Made by a program: the position numbers and the translations under genes. The notes beneath the pieces were generated by a model. It had not been told where the DNA came from, did no database searches, and saw only the letters and a program-made list of their open reading frames with translations. Below, in pieces: positions 11,094 through 22,932 of a stretch of 64,000 nucleotides of DNA. The number at the start of each line of letters is the position of its first letter. Position 1 is the stretch's first letter. This stretch comes from Acanthosepion lycidas (Eukaryota > Mollusca > Cephalopoda > Sepiida > Sepiidae): NCBI GenBank assembly GCA_963932145.1, contig OZ010613.1, forward strand, positions 42,823,321 through 42,887,320, written 5' to 3'.

Positions 11094-11749
11094 CCCCCAC
11101 CCCAATCTAATGTATGAGTGCACTCATATTTACTTCCTATAAATTGCACCTTTCTATGGGGCCCAGTAAATACTAACAAGATACATGCAAACATTTACAA
11201 ACATATATAAAATTTGCATACGTGACAAATTTATTTTTTTAATATTTATTTTTAACTTTTAATATTTAAAGTCTTTTTTTTCTTTGAATATTTTAAATCT
11301 TTTTTATATTGTTATTTACTAATTTCTTTGACTTTTTCATATACCAAAAGGGGGGTAAAAAAAAAAAAAAAAAACGGGAATAAAAACAGAACAAAAAAAT
11401 GTGGCAATTAAAATGCAAAAAAAAAAAAAAGAAAATTGTTAAGTATAGCGTTCCATTTAGAGCAGCAAAGAATTTATTTAATTTTGTTCTACTGATAGGT
11501 TTAGTAAACAAATTGGCACCATTTTCTTCCTTTGGAATATAGTCCAATTTTATTGTACCATTTTGAATTTCAGTCCTTATAAAGTGGCACTTTATTTCTA
11601 CATGTTTTGAACATTGATGGTAGATCAGTTTCTTAGCCAAAGTAATGGTACCTTGATTATCGCAAGAGTGTAGATTTTTTTTCTTTTCTTTTTTTTTTAT
11701 GCATTCATTCTGGTGGTTAATAATTGAATTTTGCATCTTGTATTGGCAT

Positions 11750-12241
11750 CCTGTTTATGATGATAAACTACATCTGCATCCTGAGTAAGGCAATAAACTA
11801 CGTCCAACAACAAGGCCTCTCATCAGGAGGTTTTGAGGAGCATGGAGCCACCTCTTAATTGCTGGTGTTCCCAGGTTCACCCTTACCTGGGTCCCAACTA
11901 CAGGCAAATAGTTAACCCCCAAACTGGGGTCAAAACACTATGAAGGTGTAAAAATAGATTTTAATGCCAGTAATAATTTTTTTTGAGGAAAAATTATTAC
12001 CAGGAATACATTATTATAAGCAATAAATTTTTGAAGAAAATTAATATTACCAACAATACATTTTTTAAGAAAAACATTTTATCAGCAATACATTTTTGTA
12101 AATAATTATTACAAGCAATACATTTTTGAAGGAAAAATATATTTCTAGTAGTACATTTTTGGAAAAATATTACCAGCAGTAAAAATCTTGTCGGCATTAA
12201 ATAACCAATTGAGGCTAATATGCCGTAAAACAAAACAAATA
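11750..12241 (+). mobile_element. Family A VNTR-SINE, copy 6, inside the copia fossil
   Basis: Duplicated head start, full head, about seven array units and tail (ggcattaaataaccaattga, gctaatatgccgtaaaac). It interrupts the RNase H region of the older element. Flanks gcatcttgtatt and gcttcttgtttt are an imperfect (10/12) target duplication. Confidence 0.85.
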
Positions 12242-15048
12242 AAGCTTCTTGTTTTGCAGCCGCCAATGCCATATATTCAGCTTCGCATGTTGACAATGCT
12301 TCTGTACGGTGCTTTCTCGTTTTCTATGAAATAATTGAGCTGTTTAATGATAAATTGAAACTGTATCCTGTAATACTATGGCAGTCTTTTCTACTTCCCC
12401 AATCAGCATCACAAAACCGCTTATTTGATTTATTAAACACCAAACGGTGTTTTTGTACCTTTCAAATAACATAAGAATTGTTTGGCTCTTATCAAGTGAT
12501 CCATGGTTGGATTCATGGAATATTGTGACAATTTTGTTACTGTGTAACTTATATCTGGATGAGTCACAGTCATGACGTACACCAGGCTGCCAACTATCTC
12601 TCAGTAATATTTTCTGTTTGCTGGTACAGCATTACTTTCATCCATTAGATTGATATCTGTTTCACAAGGCATTGATCTAGGTTCATAATTTTGCATTCCA
12701 AATTTGGTTAGAATATTTCAATATATTTTGTTTGATTCATTTCAATAGTAAACTGTATACCTAGAAAGAAAGCTTTCCAAGACCAGTCATTTTGAATTGT
12801 TCATTTAAACATGTTTTTACATTAATTAACGCAGAATTGCAACTTGCAGCAATGAGTATATCATCAACCCAAACAATCATAATCAGTATTGTGTTAGAAG
12901 TGTCTTTTGTGTAAATACAAGAGTCTACCAAGGATTAAGAGAAACCTTGACCAATTAAATATGTGTGAAAGACTTGATTCCAATTTTGTCTGCTTTGTTT
13001 AAGTCTATGCAAGGATTTCTTTAATTGCCATACAAGTTTGTCATTGTTTTTGCTGGTAATGGAGTAACCCTTGAGTTGTTGAACATCGCAGTTGATTGGT
13101 GCACATGCTGTTTTTACATCTGTTGTAGCATACCTACAGACGATGATGAGTATGTCCCATTCCCATAAATACAGTAGTGAATACTGTATGTTGGTCTAGA
13201 GTTGGAGATTCATTGTGGAATTCATTTGACTCACTTCTAGCAGTTGACTACTACTTCTATGCACCGCTGGCAAATTTTATGTTATTCTTGTCCTAAGTAT
13301 TATCATTCATTATCAACCTTTGTTTGATTATTCTATTCAGTAACCTTCCCTAGGTTACAACAACATCCATTTGGTGGTCAAATAAATTATGTTGAATAGC
13401 TAATCGCATTAAAGTTCTTACCGACAAACATGCTATGGGGGAGAAAGTTTTGTGATAATCTGTTTCAGATTTTTGCAAGTAGCCTTTTGCAATGAATCTC
13501 GGTTTGAATTGTTCGACACTAGTGTTATTAAATTTAGTATACACCCACCAACTGCCTACCAACAGTTTTACGGTGTGGAAGCTCTATCAATTCATGTATT
13601 TTTGCTCTTTTTTCCATGGCATCTTGTTATTTTATAGAGTCATTTGAAGTAATAGTTTCATTATAATTAGTGGGTATATTCCTTACTGAACAACAATAAT
13701 CCATAATTGGATTTACCACATTGTCTAAATTCTTTAACAATGTAATCTTTTAAATATTCAGGCACTTTTTGTGACCTCCTTGGGTATCATCTGTCAGGTA
13801 TATCTACACTAAGATTATCTCCTGTATTATCATTTGGATTTGTTCACTTTCTTGCATCCCCTCTCCACACGGATTTTTTTTGCCAGATAGTTTGGAAGTA
13901 TTGCATCATTTTCTTCAAATGGAAGTAAAGAATCACCAAATGTAGGATTTTCAAAGTTTTCAGTAAATTTTACACACTGGACTCTTTTGACATTCTTAGA
14001 TTCAGGTATATATGTTAAATCGGCAGGGCTTGATTTATCGCAGACAATTAAAAGTGCTTTTTCACCTTTAGTGTCTAATTTCTATCTATCTTCTATGTCG
14101 GCATAACAAATTGTGCCAATGCATAATATATTGGCTAGGTTAGGTTTGCAACCTGTGAACATTTCAAAGGCAGTTTTTTAAGTTCTTTGATTGTGACACT
14201 GATTTCTAATATATGCAGCAGGTCTTAATAGCATACAACCACAAAAACTTTGTGGTAGCTTTGATACTATTAATAAAAATCTACCCATTTTGAATAGAGA
14301 TCACAAAGATCATTTTGCAGTCCCATTTTGGTGTACAGACTATGGGGCTGATTTCTCATGTTTAATTTGATTATTAATTAAGATTTTTAAAGTTTTCAGA
14401 AGTGAAATCTGTGCCGTTATTACTTATTAGGCATTTTATAGGGTCACACGGAACAACGTCAGCCAAATATTTTTTTGTGGTGAGAAATGTAACATTTTTT
14501 GTTCCAGAAAATGAACCATAATTAGACCAGTATAATTGTCCACAAAACAAAGTGTATATTTGAAGCTAATTCAAAGATCTTTGTTCAACTGGGCCTGGCT
14601 TGATCACAATGAACAAGGTCTAATATTTTAGTTGCCCCTTTTGTTGGATGACTTGTTTTTAGACTACCATTTTGCCTTGGATACACATTTCACAGTTTAA
14701 ATCTGATTTATCAGCAATTTTCATGCCTTCCACAACTTCTTTTAGCTGTATAATGTATTTCAGATTGCAATATCCATTGTTTCAGGCTATGCATAGCACT
14801 TTTGGAGGTTACTGCAGTATTTAAGTAGTATAGGCATCCATTTCTCTTTGTGTTGAATTTCACACCATTAGGGTAGATAAGTTCCGAGTAATTACGGCCA
14901 AATTTCACAGAAACCTTTTTTTTGGTAGCAGCTTGTACTGAGAATATACTTTCTTTGAATGTAGGGAGGTATAGAGCATTCATTAAAATGCAATCTCATA
15001 TTTGCTTTGATGTCAGTTAGATTGATTTGAGCATTGCCTCTTTTTAAA

Positions 15049-15050
<2 letters not shown>

Positions 15051-15100
<50 letters not shown>
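15051..15100. repeat. (AT)n microsatellite, 50 bp
   Basis: Perfect AT run at the left edge of the family L copy inside the copia fossil. Confidence 0.97.
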
Positions 15101-15102
<2 letters not shown>

Positions 15103-15355
15103 GGCCACTCATATTAGAGGATACCTGTCAACTAGGGTGGCTAGCCAATCTCTATTGCAGATGCTTGCTCAGGCACATTTGTGTTTATTCAACACCCACA
15201 AAGCCCACCTGTGGTTTATACTGCAACTATGCTGAGCAGACCATAGTTACAGTTTCTGGGAAAGAAACATGTTATCTAGTGTGATCAACAATTTGAACAA
15301 GGCCAGCATGCTCAAGCCCTCAGCCACGATGAATTGTGACTTTGTGCTAGCACTT
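15101..15355 (+). repeat. Family L dispersed repeat, copy 2
   Basis: Matches 2700-2945 (ggctagccaatctctattgc; gtgatcaacaatttgaacaa). It is inserted in the copia fossil, so it is mobile or was duplicated after that element landed. Confidence 0.75.
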
Positions 15356-16397
15356 TTGAAGCAATATTATTGGTTCAACTAGCATCTACCAGTTCAATGT
15401 GATGATTTTCTGGATTAAAAATCATTATTGAAAGTAAAAATTTAAATTTGTCATTAATTACGTGTGGTAAGCGACACAGTGACAAGTAAGCCGTTTTTGT
15501 TGGAAACCGTATCTAATCCAATTGAGAACAGAAATTAATGTCCATTAACGGAAACATGTTCCATGTTTTTTACGAAATGAGTTTTTTTGTTTCTGCACTC
15601 GGTAATTTTATGTCCAGGTTTGTGACAAGCATGGCAGATAATATTTTTGTTCAGTGGATTGGAATTATAGCGTCTTGTGGGGTATTATTTACTGGATAAT
15701 TCTAAAATTTACTCTGGCAATCAGGGCTTTTATGTCCAAGTTTACCACAAGTAAAACTGGTATGGACTTTGGTCTTGGCATTTTGAGAGTCATTATGGTA
15801 TTTTCACTGTTATTCTCCTGAATTATCTTTTCAGTTTTTTTGAAGCTTTGCAATGCTACTTTGAATTCACTGAATGTTACTAGTTTGTCTTTATGAGTAA
15901 TAACAGTTATAAATGGCTTGAAATCAGACCAAAAGCCTTTTAGGACCATCCTATTAGTAAACCATTACTAATTAATTCCCTGGAGGCTTTCAATAAAGTA
16001 GCCATGTTTTCGGCTCTAATAATCAGTAATAGTTTCAGCACTGGCTTTGTGTAGAGGTGTAATTCAGTATAGAAGCAAATTATTTTAGGCTTTCATTTTG
16101 ATAAATAGTGCTCTCTCAAAATTTGCATCGCTTTTCTCATAATAAGAGACAGACTTTGATCATCGATAATTAATTCAGCAAATATGTTTGCATTCTTTTC
16201 ATGGTACTCTTCATCATTAGGATGATCAAAAGGTGCCAAGATTGTTTTGTGTAGTTTTTGGATTTGCATGTAACCCAAATATTTTACTTCACATAGTTTG
16301 TATTTTGATTCATCATCAGTGAAGCAGAATTTATTTCTGTGCAGATAACATGTGTAGTGAGTAGTCATGGTCAAATGCGAAATAAATAACAATTATT

Positions 16398-16750
16398 GAA
16401 CAAACAGAATTAACAAAGTTTGTAGTAAAAAAGAACAGGGCAAAAATGAAATAATATCAAGCAAGCAAGTTAACAGGTAAAAAAGCAAAAAGTTAACAAA
16501 CTAAGAATTTGCATTGACACACAAAAGCAAATTGGGATACGCAGATGCAGTGGTCTGTCTTCTCTACAAGGCAGATCTGGACTGAGTTATGTCAAACTGC
16601 AAACTGCAAACTATTTTATTGGCTAAGGAAAATATCCCAGCATGCATTTGTGGATTTGTGCCTTTATAGGCAAAAGTCCACAATTAGTCATTGCTGTTAA
16701 AGAGGGGGTGGGGGGTTGCAGTCATTTCCCAGAGATGAAAATCAACTAGT

Positions 16751-16757
<7 letters not shown>
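16398..16757 (-). repeat. 5' LTR of the copia fossil
   Basis: Partner of 10760-11093. It contains the same catgcatttgtggatt block and a TATA-like tract region. The gag reading frame begins just inside it on the minus strand near 16371. A (CA)n tract abuts the outer edge. Confidence 0.8.

Positions 16758-16783
<26 letters not shown>
16756..16783. repeat. (CA)n microsatellite
   Basis: About 14 CA units adjoining the copia LTR edge. Confidence 0.95.
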
Positions 16784-16785
<2 letters not shown>

Positions 16786-16951
16786 GAATATATCTTAAAA
16801 TCCCAAGTATGTTTCGACTTTAAATAACCCACAAAAGGATGGTACACTATAAAAAGCAAATCATTCAATCAATCAATTCACTAGTGGAATATATTTTAGA
16901 CACATGTCCGCATATTAAAAGTCCTCGCATGTTTTTCCCCTGACCCTATAC

Positions 16952-17150
16952 CAGTGTTTCCCAACCTTGTCTTCCTTGTGGCTCATCTTTGGTGTCAAAA
17001 ATATTTCAGTGACATTGCAAACAGGTCCAAAGGATTTATATTTTCTACTACATTTTACTTCAGTAAATAAAATCTATTTCCTATTACATGGAATTTCTAT
17101 TTCAGATTATACGGATTAATGAATTTAAAGATAAAAACTGCTAGTCATTG
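16952..17150. mobile_element. Possible hAT-type MITE remnant
   Basis: Starts CAGTGTTTCCCAACCTT, which closely matches the reverse complement of the right end of the hAT MITE at 28369. No matching opposite terminus or 8-bp duplication was found, so only one end is supported. Confidence 0.35.
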
Positions 17151-17326
17151 CTGTAAGGATACAAATAAGAGTGGGAGGAGAGTGAAAGATAATAAGTCTT
17201 ATGAAAGCAATTATATAAATTGTCAGGTGAATAACATTTATTTATAGCCATTTCATTTTTTCCTTTTATCCTAATACAAATACACATGCACAATTACCTT
17301 CTCTATAGTCAATTTAGCTGAGTCTA
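17151..17326. other. Presumed intron
   Basis: AT-rich, nothing recognised. Confidence 0.5.
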
Positions 17327-17463
17327 TCTGTAATGTGTCTGGCCACCCGTCTGTAATGTGTCTGGCCACCCGTCTGTAATGTGTCTGGCCACCCGTCTGT
17401 AATGTCGCTGGCCACCCGTCTGTAATGTCGCTGGCCACCCGTCTGTAATGTCGCTGGCCACTC
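17327..17463. repeat. 23-bp minisatellite, six copies
   Basis: Unit gtctgtaatgtgtctggcc plus accc. The first three copies carry gtgtct and the last three gtcgct, so a three-by-three split records the order of local duplication. A minus-strand 89-codon frame over it is an artefact of the repeat. Confidence 0.92.
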
Positions 17464-17907
17464 TGTGCATGTGTAAGTCCTTTGTCTTTTCCTGGCCTGT
17501 CCATAATCTCTCTGCCTGTTACTATGTTCATGTATATCATTTTCAGCTTTTTCTAATCCATCTTTCTATGAACTTTAACATGTTCTGCTGGTTAACAAAG
17601 TAACTATATAATATTGTTGAGGTTCTTTTCAATGCTACATCACCTTCGTTCAGTCTTTGTGTTCTGCATCACAAGAGAAAACATTCAGTTTTTCGTAATG
17701 CTGTTATCTGGCCATAAGTCTATTCCTTGGGAGGAAAAAAATAGCATAGATTTGTTGGTTTTTGATGGAATTAATTTAATGTGTAAATGAGTAATTTTTG
17801 GAACTATACCGTTTAACCATTGTTCATATTTTCGAAAAGACTTATCCTCTTATTGTTTGCCTTTAACATTGGAAGGAATTAAACTTTATTGGATCATACT
17901 GTTTTGA
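17464..17907. other. Presumed intron
   Basis: AT-rich spacer with nothing recognised. Confidence 0.5.
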
Positions 17908-18193
17908 CGTACTTTGTGCTGTAATGGATAATGTCTTGGAATGAGAAATCTGAAAGCAAAGTTCAAATTCCAGTTGGGTTCATTACATTCACTTACTTGC
18001 AAATACCCTTGGAAGGGGTATGAATCCATCTCTTCTTCTCACCCAGCTATCGGTTTAGTAGCAGGGTAGACTGGGTCCTGTAGTCTTGGGTGGCAACCAG
18101 TCTACTACAGAAAGAAATGGCAACCTACTGCAGAAAAATCTTTTGTCTAGTCAGTTATGAATCAAAAAGCATGTATCATGTGGCACGTAACTG
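17908..18193 (+). mobile_element. Family B tRNA-derived SINE, copy 3 (near full)
   Basis: Head ctgtaatggataatgtcttg, B box AAGTTCAAATTCCAG, body (cccttggaaggggtatgaat; agcagggtagactgggtcct; gaaagaaatggcaacctact) and end with catgtatcatgtggcacgta. One of the longest copies. Confidence 0.85.
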
Positions 18194-18251
18194 TTTTTTA
18201 TCCTCGTATAATGAACAGCACTCTCTTTATTTTATGGCTACCTCACGTAGA

Positions 18252-18835
18252 AACACTGGTTCTCCATACTATCACAGAAGTTAAGTAACATTGAGCATGG
18301 TCTGTACCTAGATGAGTGACTGCTTGTCCTGTGACTGGGTCAATGGATAATAGCTTGCAATTTTTAATTAGAGATCTGAATTCCAATTCCAGTAAGGTTC
18401 ATTATGTTCACATGTGTAAATACCCTCGGGAAAGATATGAATCAACCACTTCTCCCCCCAGCTATGGATTAATTAATAGAATTTGTGTGGTGAATCATGA
18501 TTATCTAAAAAAAACAAAAACAAACAACCCTATTTACATTGTATGGACTATCATCCTCATCTTTGTTGCCATATTTATCACAAGGTTTTGGTGTTGTACA
18601 CTCCGGCCTTCTTTGGCAGAAATGTTGTGATAAATATGGCAACAAAGATGAGGACAATAGTTCGAACAATGTAAATAGGGTACATAATACCTCATCTCAG
18701 AAATATAGACAGATAAAAAAAAAAAAAAACATTTTTGCAATCTAAGAATATTTTCTGGCTTTAAATAACCTGGTTGATAATGTTGCTGTCTGATCTTGGG
18801 CCCATCTGTAAGCTGTAGAAAAGGAATCAATCAGT
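18252..18835 (+). mobile_element. Family D 5S-tRNA chimeric SINE, copy 1, interrupted
   Basis: 5S rRNA-like head (atcacagaagttaagtaaca; acctagatgagtgactgctt), then a tRNA-type segment with TTCCAATTCCAGT and ccccagctatgg, then the tail (atattttctggctttaaata) resuming at about 18738. The middle is interrupted by a family C inverted pair (about 18512-18737). Confidence 0.78.
18527..18720. mobile_element. Family C tails as an inverted pair
   Basis: Arms 18527-18584 (minus) and 18623-18680 (plus) are nearly perfect reverse complements (ctcatctttgttgccatatt / aatatggcaacaaagatgag) with a 38-bp spacer. Inserted inside the family D copy. Confidence 0.85.
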
Positions 18836-19839
18836 TTATTTTGTTAACTGTTGATCTTTTCCTCATTTCATGGAAGCTCATCTGAAAGCATCTGGATTGT
18901 CTGTCTAGCTACATAGTGTAGGATATGATCAAAGCTTCGTTCCTATCTTGGAGTAAACATCCGTGTGCTCAGCAGAGTACCCAGGCCAAAGTTGCCCAAA
19001 TGACCTGCAAGTAATGGAAAAGCCATACAGAATTGTACAGTCTGTCCATTAAAAAGATGTGTTTCTTATAAGCGGTGTCTGTATCCCTTGCAAAAGAAAT
19101 GACCACTGTTACTCCTAATGTGGGCATCATTTCCTAACTTCAGTGTTGTTTTCTAGTTTTGGGAAGTACCCAGATTTTGAGTTATATAGCAGAAATTATT
19201 TGACGCACCTAGGTACCGGAGAGAAGTGGGGAAGGCTCTTAATTATTGGGGGTTTGAATTTTTTCTCAATATGCAATAAACATGGAGATTAGTAAAAGTG
19301 TGGTTAGAAAATCATTTAATAGGTCAAAATGTGTGAAATTAATACAGTGCAGCCATACTAAGCTTGGGGGTCAGCAGATTTCTTCAAAAATATTCTACCA
19401 CTTATATCAAGGTATCCAAGTGTACCTCATAGATAAGAGAATTTAACATAGAATTGGCTGTGTTAAGGATAGTTTTACACAATACCACAAGTTGATGCAA
19501 ACCAAGACATTAGTTATATTCTTAAACTGATGTTCAGATTTTCATTTGGACATCATGTATGGTATCAAACCTGTTAGGAATTATCTAAATTGTCAACTGT
19601 ATACAAACCCAGATTTAAAAAAAGAAAAATCTTTGCTTCTAGTATTATGATGAGATTTGAGATACGCCTCCTGTTACAGGTTAGACGTGCTTGATGACAT
19701 GGTTTTAAATAAAGATTTGCCATACTTTGTCTTGATGTACCGCTTGATAGCTATAATTTTTCTGAGACTCATTCCTTGGTTTTGAAATGTTGCGGCAATA
19801 ATAACAACTACATCAACTAAGATGAGAACAATAGTTTGA
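18836..19839. other. Presumed intron, no gene recognised
   Basis: About 1 kb of AT-rich sequence without repeats seen elsewhere in the window and no frame above chance length. Confidence 0.5.
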
Positions 19840-20206
19840 CCATCCCTGGGTGTAACGATAAACTACATCCATGTCCTAGGTAAGGCAATAAACTACGTCC
19901 AACAGCAAGGCCTCTCATCAGGAGGTTTTGAGGAGCGTGGGACCACCTTTTAATTGCTGGTGTTCCCAGGACCACCATGACCTGGGGTGGTAGCACCTGT
20001 TAGGGTCACAGCTATGAGTAAATAGTTAACCCCCAAATTGGGATCAAAACACTATGAAAGTGTAAAAATAAGTTTTAATACCGGAAATACTTTGTAAAAC
20101 AAAACCAAAAAAAAAAAACTATTACCAGCAATAAAAATTTTGTTGACATTAAATAACCCATTGAGGTTGATACACTGTAAAACCAAACAAAAACTAAACC
20201 AAACCA
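19840..20206 (+). mobile_element. Family A VNTR-SINE, copy 7 (array nearly lost)
   Basis: Duplicated head start, full head with cctggggtggtagcacctgt, a single array unit, tail and AAACC end. A 7-bp duplication (AGTTTGA) lies at 19833-19839 and 20207-20213. Confidence 0.88.
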
Positions 20207-20360
20207 AGTTTGAAATAATACAAGGATATTGACAATTACTCATCTCTGAAATGAAATGGTAAATTACACTGATCCACTAATAAGAATTTTTCAGGGAATA
20301 AATTTTGTAGATTAGCATTTATTAGACATTCTTCAAACTGCAATATTTGTTAGAATTTAT

Positions 20361-20383
20361 ACACACACACACACACACACACA
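20361..20383. repeat. (CA)n microsatellite
   Basis: Perfect CA run of about 11 units within AT-rich intron. Confidence 0.93.
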
Positions 20384-20484
20384 ATTTTGGAAGGAGAGAT
20401 CTGTTTATAATAAACATACATTATACATTGTAAAATTGACCCCTGACTTTTTAATATTAAGTTTAAAACTGATTATGTCATTGA

Positions 20485-20850
20485 TACCGGTTCCTGTATG
20501 ATCACCAAAGTTAAGCAACATTGAGCCTGGTCAGTATCTAGATGGGTGACTGCTTGGGAATACTAGGCGCTGTAAGCTTGCATATATGGGTAGTGTAATG
20601 GATTATGGATTTAAATTGTTAATTGTAGAGCTGAGTTTCAAATCCAGTTTGGTTAGTTATATTCACTTATGTGGAAATACTCTTGAAAGAGGTATGATTC
20701 TACCATTTCTCTCCCCCAGTTATGGGTTAATTAGTAAAACTTGTATCACTAAACCATTATCTCTCCACTTACCAAATTCTTACAACCTAAAAATATTTTC
20801 TGGCTTTAAATAACCTGTAGAGGGTTGATAAGCCATAGAAGATGAATGAA
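20485..20850 (+). mobile_element. Family D 5S-tRNA chimeric SINE, copy 2 (reference copy)
   Basis: Bases 20488-20580 follow 5S rRNA from its internal promoter to its 3' end (atcaccaaagttaagcaaca; tagatgggtgactgcttggg; ggcgctgtaagctt). Then comes a tRNA-type unit (gtgtaatggattatgg; GAGTTTCAAATCCAG), the body (ctcccccagttatgggttaa), and the tail (tctggctttaaataacctgt, gggttgataagcc) with an ATGA-type end. It is the only nearly complete, uninterrupted copy. Confidence 0.85.
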
Positions 20851-21904
20851 TCATTGATAACTAGCTGCATATGAAAATATGATTTTATATCCACAAAAAG
20901 AATTTTTTTTTTTTTTTTTTTTTTTAAGAAATGGGGTACAGATATTTTTATGAGTTTTATTCTAAGAAAATAAATTCTTTAGATTTTTTTTAATATTTTC
21001 TATAAATTTAATTTCATACTCTTGGAAATTCTATTGAAATATTTTCTCACATGGAAATCACATAAAACCTTTTGGTACTATTTAAATTTACTGGTCCCCT
21101 CATGGAAAGAAGAAGAAAAAAAATAATTTTTGTAAATTAACATTTTTTTTTATTCCTTATTTTTTTTTAATCAGTCATAAAGTCGGGGTTGGTTGTTCCT
21201 AATTTAAATACAGTCAAAAATTAATTGCTGACTTCTTCGGGGTTATTTGAACTAAGCTTGCAACTGTGCCTCTATAATTCATATCTGCATTTTTTTTATT
21301 TTTTTTTTTTTTTTATTTTGGGAATTTAAATTAATATTATGAACAGGACACCTCTTATAAAATAAATAAATAAAATAAAACTTCTATATTTTTCAATTCT
21401 GCCAAATTGTGAATCTTGAGAAATGTATAAGGAAAACTAATCTACAAAAATTATTCCCCACCCCCAAAACCCTCTTAATTTTTTTTTATGAGTAAACCAG
21501 TTTACTTAAGAAATGCCTGATGGCTAACTGATGTGAACATTCCACCACCTTACTCATCATCTATGTATTAACAACTCCTTCTATTTACTTTCTGGAGTTC
21601 GTGAAGGGACATGACAATTGTGTTCACTTTGTCCTCAGTTCAACAGGTCTCATTTATTTCACCATTCCAACCGCCAGCATGAGACTTTTGATAATCATTG
21701 TTGTATGTACCTTTTAATGGATAATTTTGACCTAAAAAAATGTTTTCTTTATTGTCATTTCCAAGCACCAGTAAAAATTCTTATACAATAAAAAGAAAAA
21801 CTAGATCAATTACAATTCATGTGATAAGCATGAGGAGTGGTTTTATTGGTCCAATCTATTGTGAAATTCACCAAAAAAAAAAAGCAAGAAATGCATTCAA
21901 AATA
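20851..21904. other. Presumed intron with long T/A tracts
   Basis: Contains poly-T at 20909-20925 and 21292-21315. A 66-codon frame at 21740 has no support. No repeat family is recognised. Confidence 0.5.
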
Positions 21905-22420
21905 TTGCACTATGTTGAAAGCCATCTTGTCATTCCATGAAAATGCATAGGGGTATCCCATGTTATTCCATGAATAGCGGGAGCCACCTTATCATTCCAT
22001 GAAGACTGGTCACCTCAACATAAAATCCAGAGAAAAAAGTTTTCCCATGTTTACTGTACTTATGTCTATCTTTTTAGTTCTTGTGCAAACTTGACCCTTT
22101 GACCCTTGTCTTATTATTTATCAAAAAATCAGAATTTGGGATTTAATAACATGGAAAACATTGACATGCTGTAAAACAAACCAAACCAGCATGTTATTTC
22201 ACATAAGCAGGGGTTAATACCATGTCATTCCACAAAAGCAGGCTTGTTCAGCTCACTATTCCATGGAAGCAGGGTTTCCAGTTTGCCTTTCCCCTTAAGC
22301 AGGGCTTCCAGCTCACCATTTCATAGAATTAAGACTCAACTCACCATTGCACTTAGGTGGGGTTTCCAGCCCGCCTTTGTATTTAAGTGGGGGCTCAAGT
22401 TCACTGTTAAACTAAAGGAA
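21905..22420. repeat. Degenerate ~30-bp minisatellite around an A-type tail
   Basis: Units resemble gctcaccattccatggaagc plus agggtttcca, about three at 21905-22010 and about seven at 22188-22420. Between them sits a tail (gggatttaataacatggaaa ... gacatgctgtaaaacaaacc, 22139-22192) resembling the family A 3' end. This is another tandem array linked to the same tail type. Confidence 0.6.
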
Positions 22421-22440
22421 GGCTTTTTACACTATTTACA

Positions 22441-22510
22441 ATAAAGATGACAACAGTCCAAACAATGTAAATAGCTACAATACCTTGTCTCAGAAATATA
22501 GACAGATGTT
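22441..22510 (+). mobile_element. Family C tail fragment
   Basis: ataaagatgacaacagtcca, acaatgtaaatag and cttgtctcagaaatatagac match the 3' end of family C. Only the tail remains. Confidence 0.65.
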
Positions 22511-22653
22511 AAAGAAAGGCTGTGAATGATTACTTCTATTATTAGTATCTGATCCTCCTAAACCTGACATATTGAACTGATAGTGCACTATTGCAGAGCT
22601 TATTGTACAGTTTAACTATGTTGCAGTAATCGAGCAATTATGGTAAAAATCTA

Positions 22654-22657
<4 letters not shown>

Positions 22658-22694
<37 letters not shown>
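22658..22694. repeat. (TA)n microsatellite
   Basis: Perfect TA run. The small frame across it is not a gene. Confidence 0.95.
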
Positions 22695-22697
<3 letters not shown>

Positions 22698-22932
22698 AAT
22701 GCAAGCCTTGGCTGTAGAGCTTTTGGGCTGCCTATAAATCAAAATCCCATTTTCAGTATTGTCTGTAGAGTTCAAAGGAAAGGGTAAACCAATAAAGTTT
22801 GCGACCAGTGAAGTTACAGCGCTTGTAAGGTGATGCAGTATGCAGTTCAACTACCTTCAGGATTCTATTGTGGATTTGTGTAAGATTTACTTGTTAGCCT
22901 TCTCTTCTTATGATGATACTCACAACATAGGG

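Larger units (their letters stand above)
10760..16757 (-). mobile_element. Ty1/copia LTR retrotransposon fossil
   Basis: A full-span but broken element. It has two LTRs and, in minus-strand order, gag (about 16380-15600, with a zinc-knuckle-like region), GAG-pre-integrase/integrase region (about 15000-14000), reverse transcriptase (about 13600-12600) and RNase H (about 12300-11460). The family is Ty1/copia by gene order (integrase before RT) and by the RNase H signatures EAEYMAL and KHVEIKCHFIR. LTRs are clearly diverged with indels, so it is old. It has many breaks (of the order of ten) plus inserted family A (about 11750-12241) and family L (about 15101-15355) repeats. Confidence 0.85.

Noticed and set aside
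16952-17150. Complete hAT MITE
   Set aside because: Only one terminus matches; the other end and an 8-bp duplication could not be found, so only a low-confidence remnant is reported.
20488-20580. 5S rRNA gene
   Set aside because: The 5' third is missing and the sequence continues directly into a tRNA-type SINE unit; it is a SINE head.
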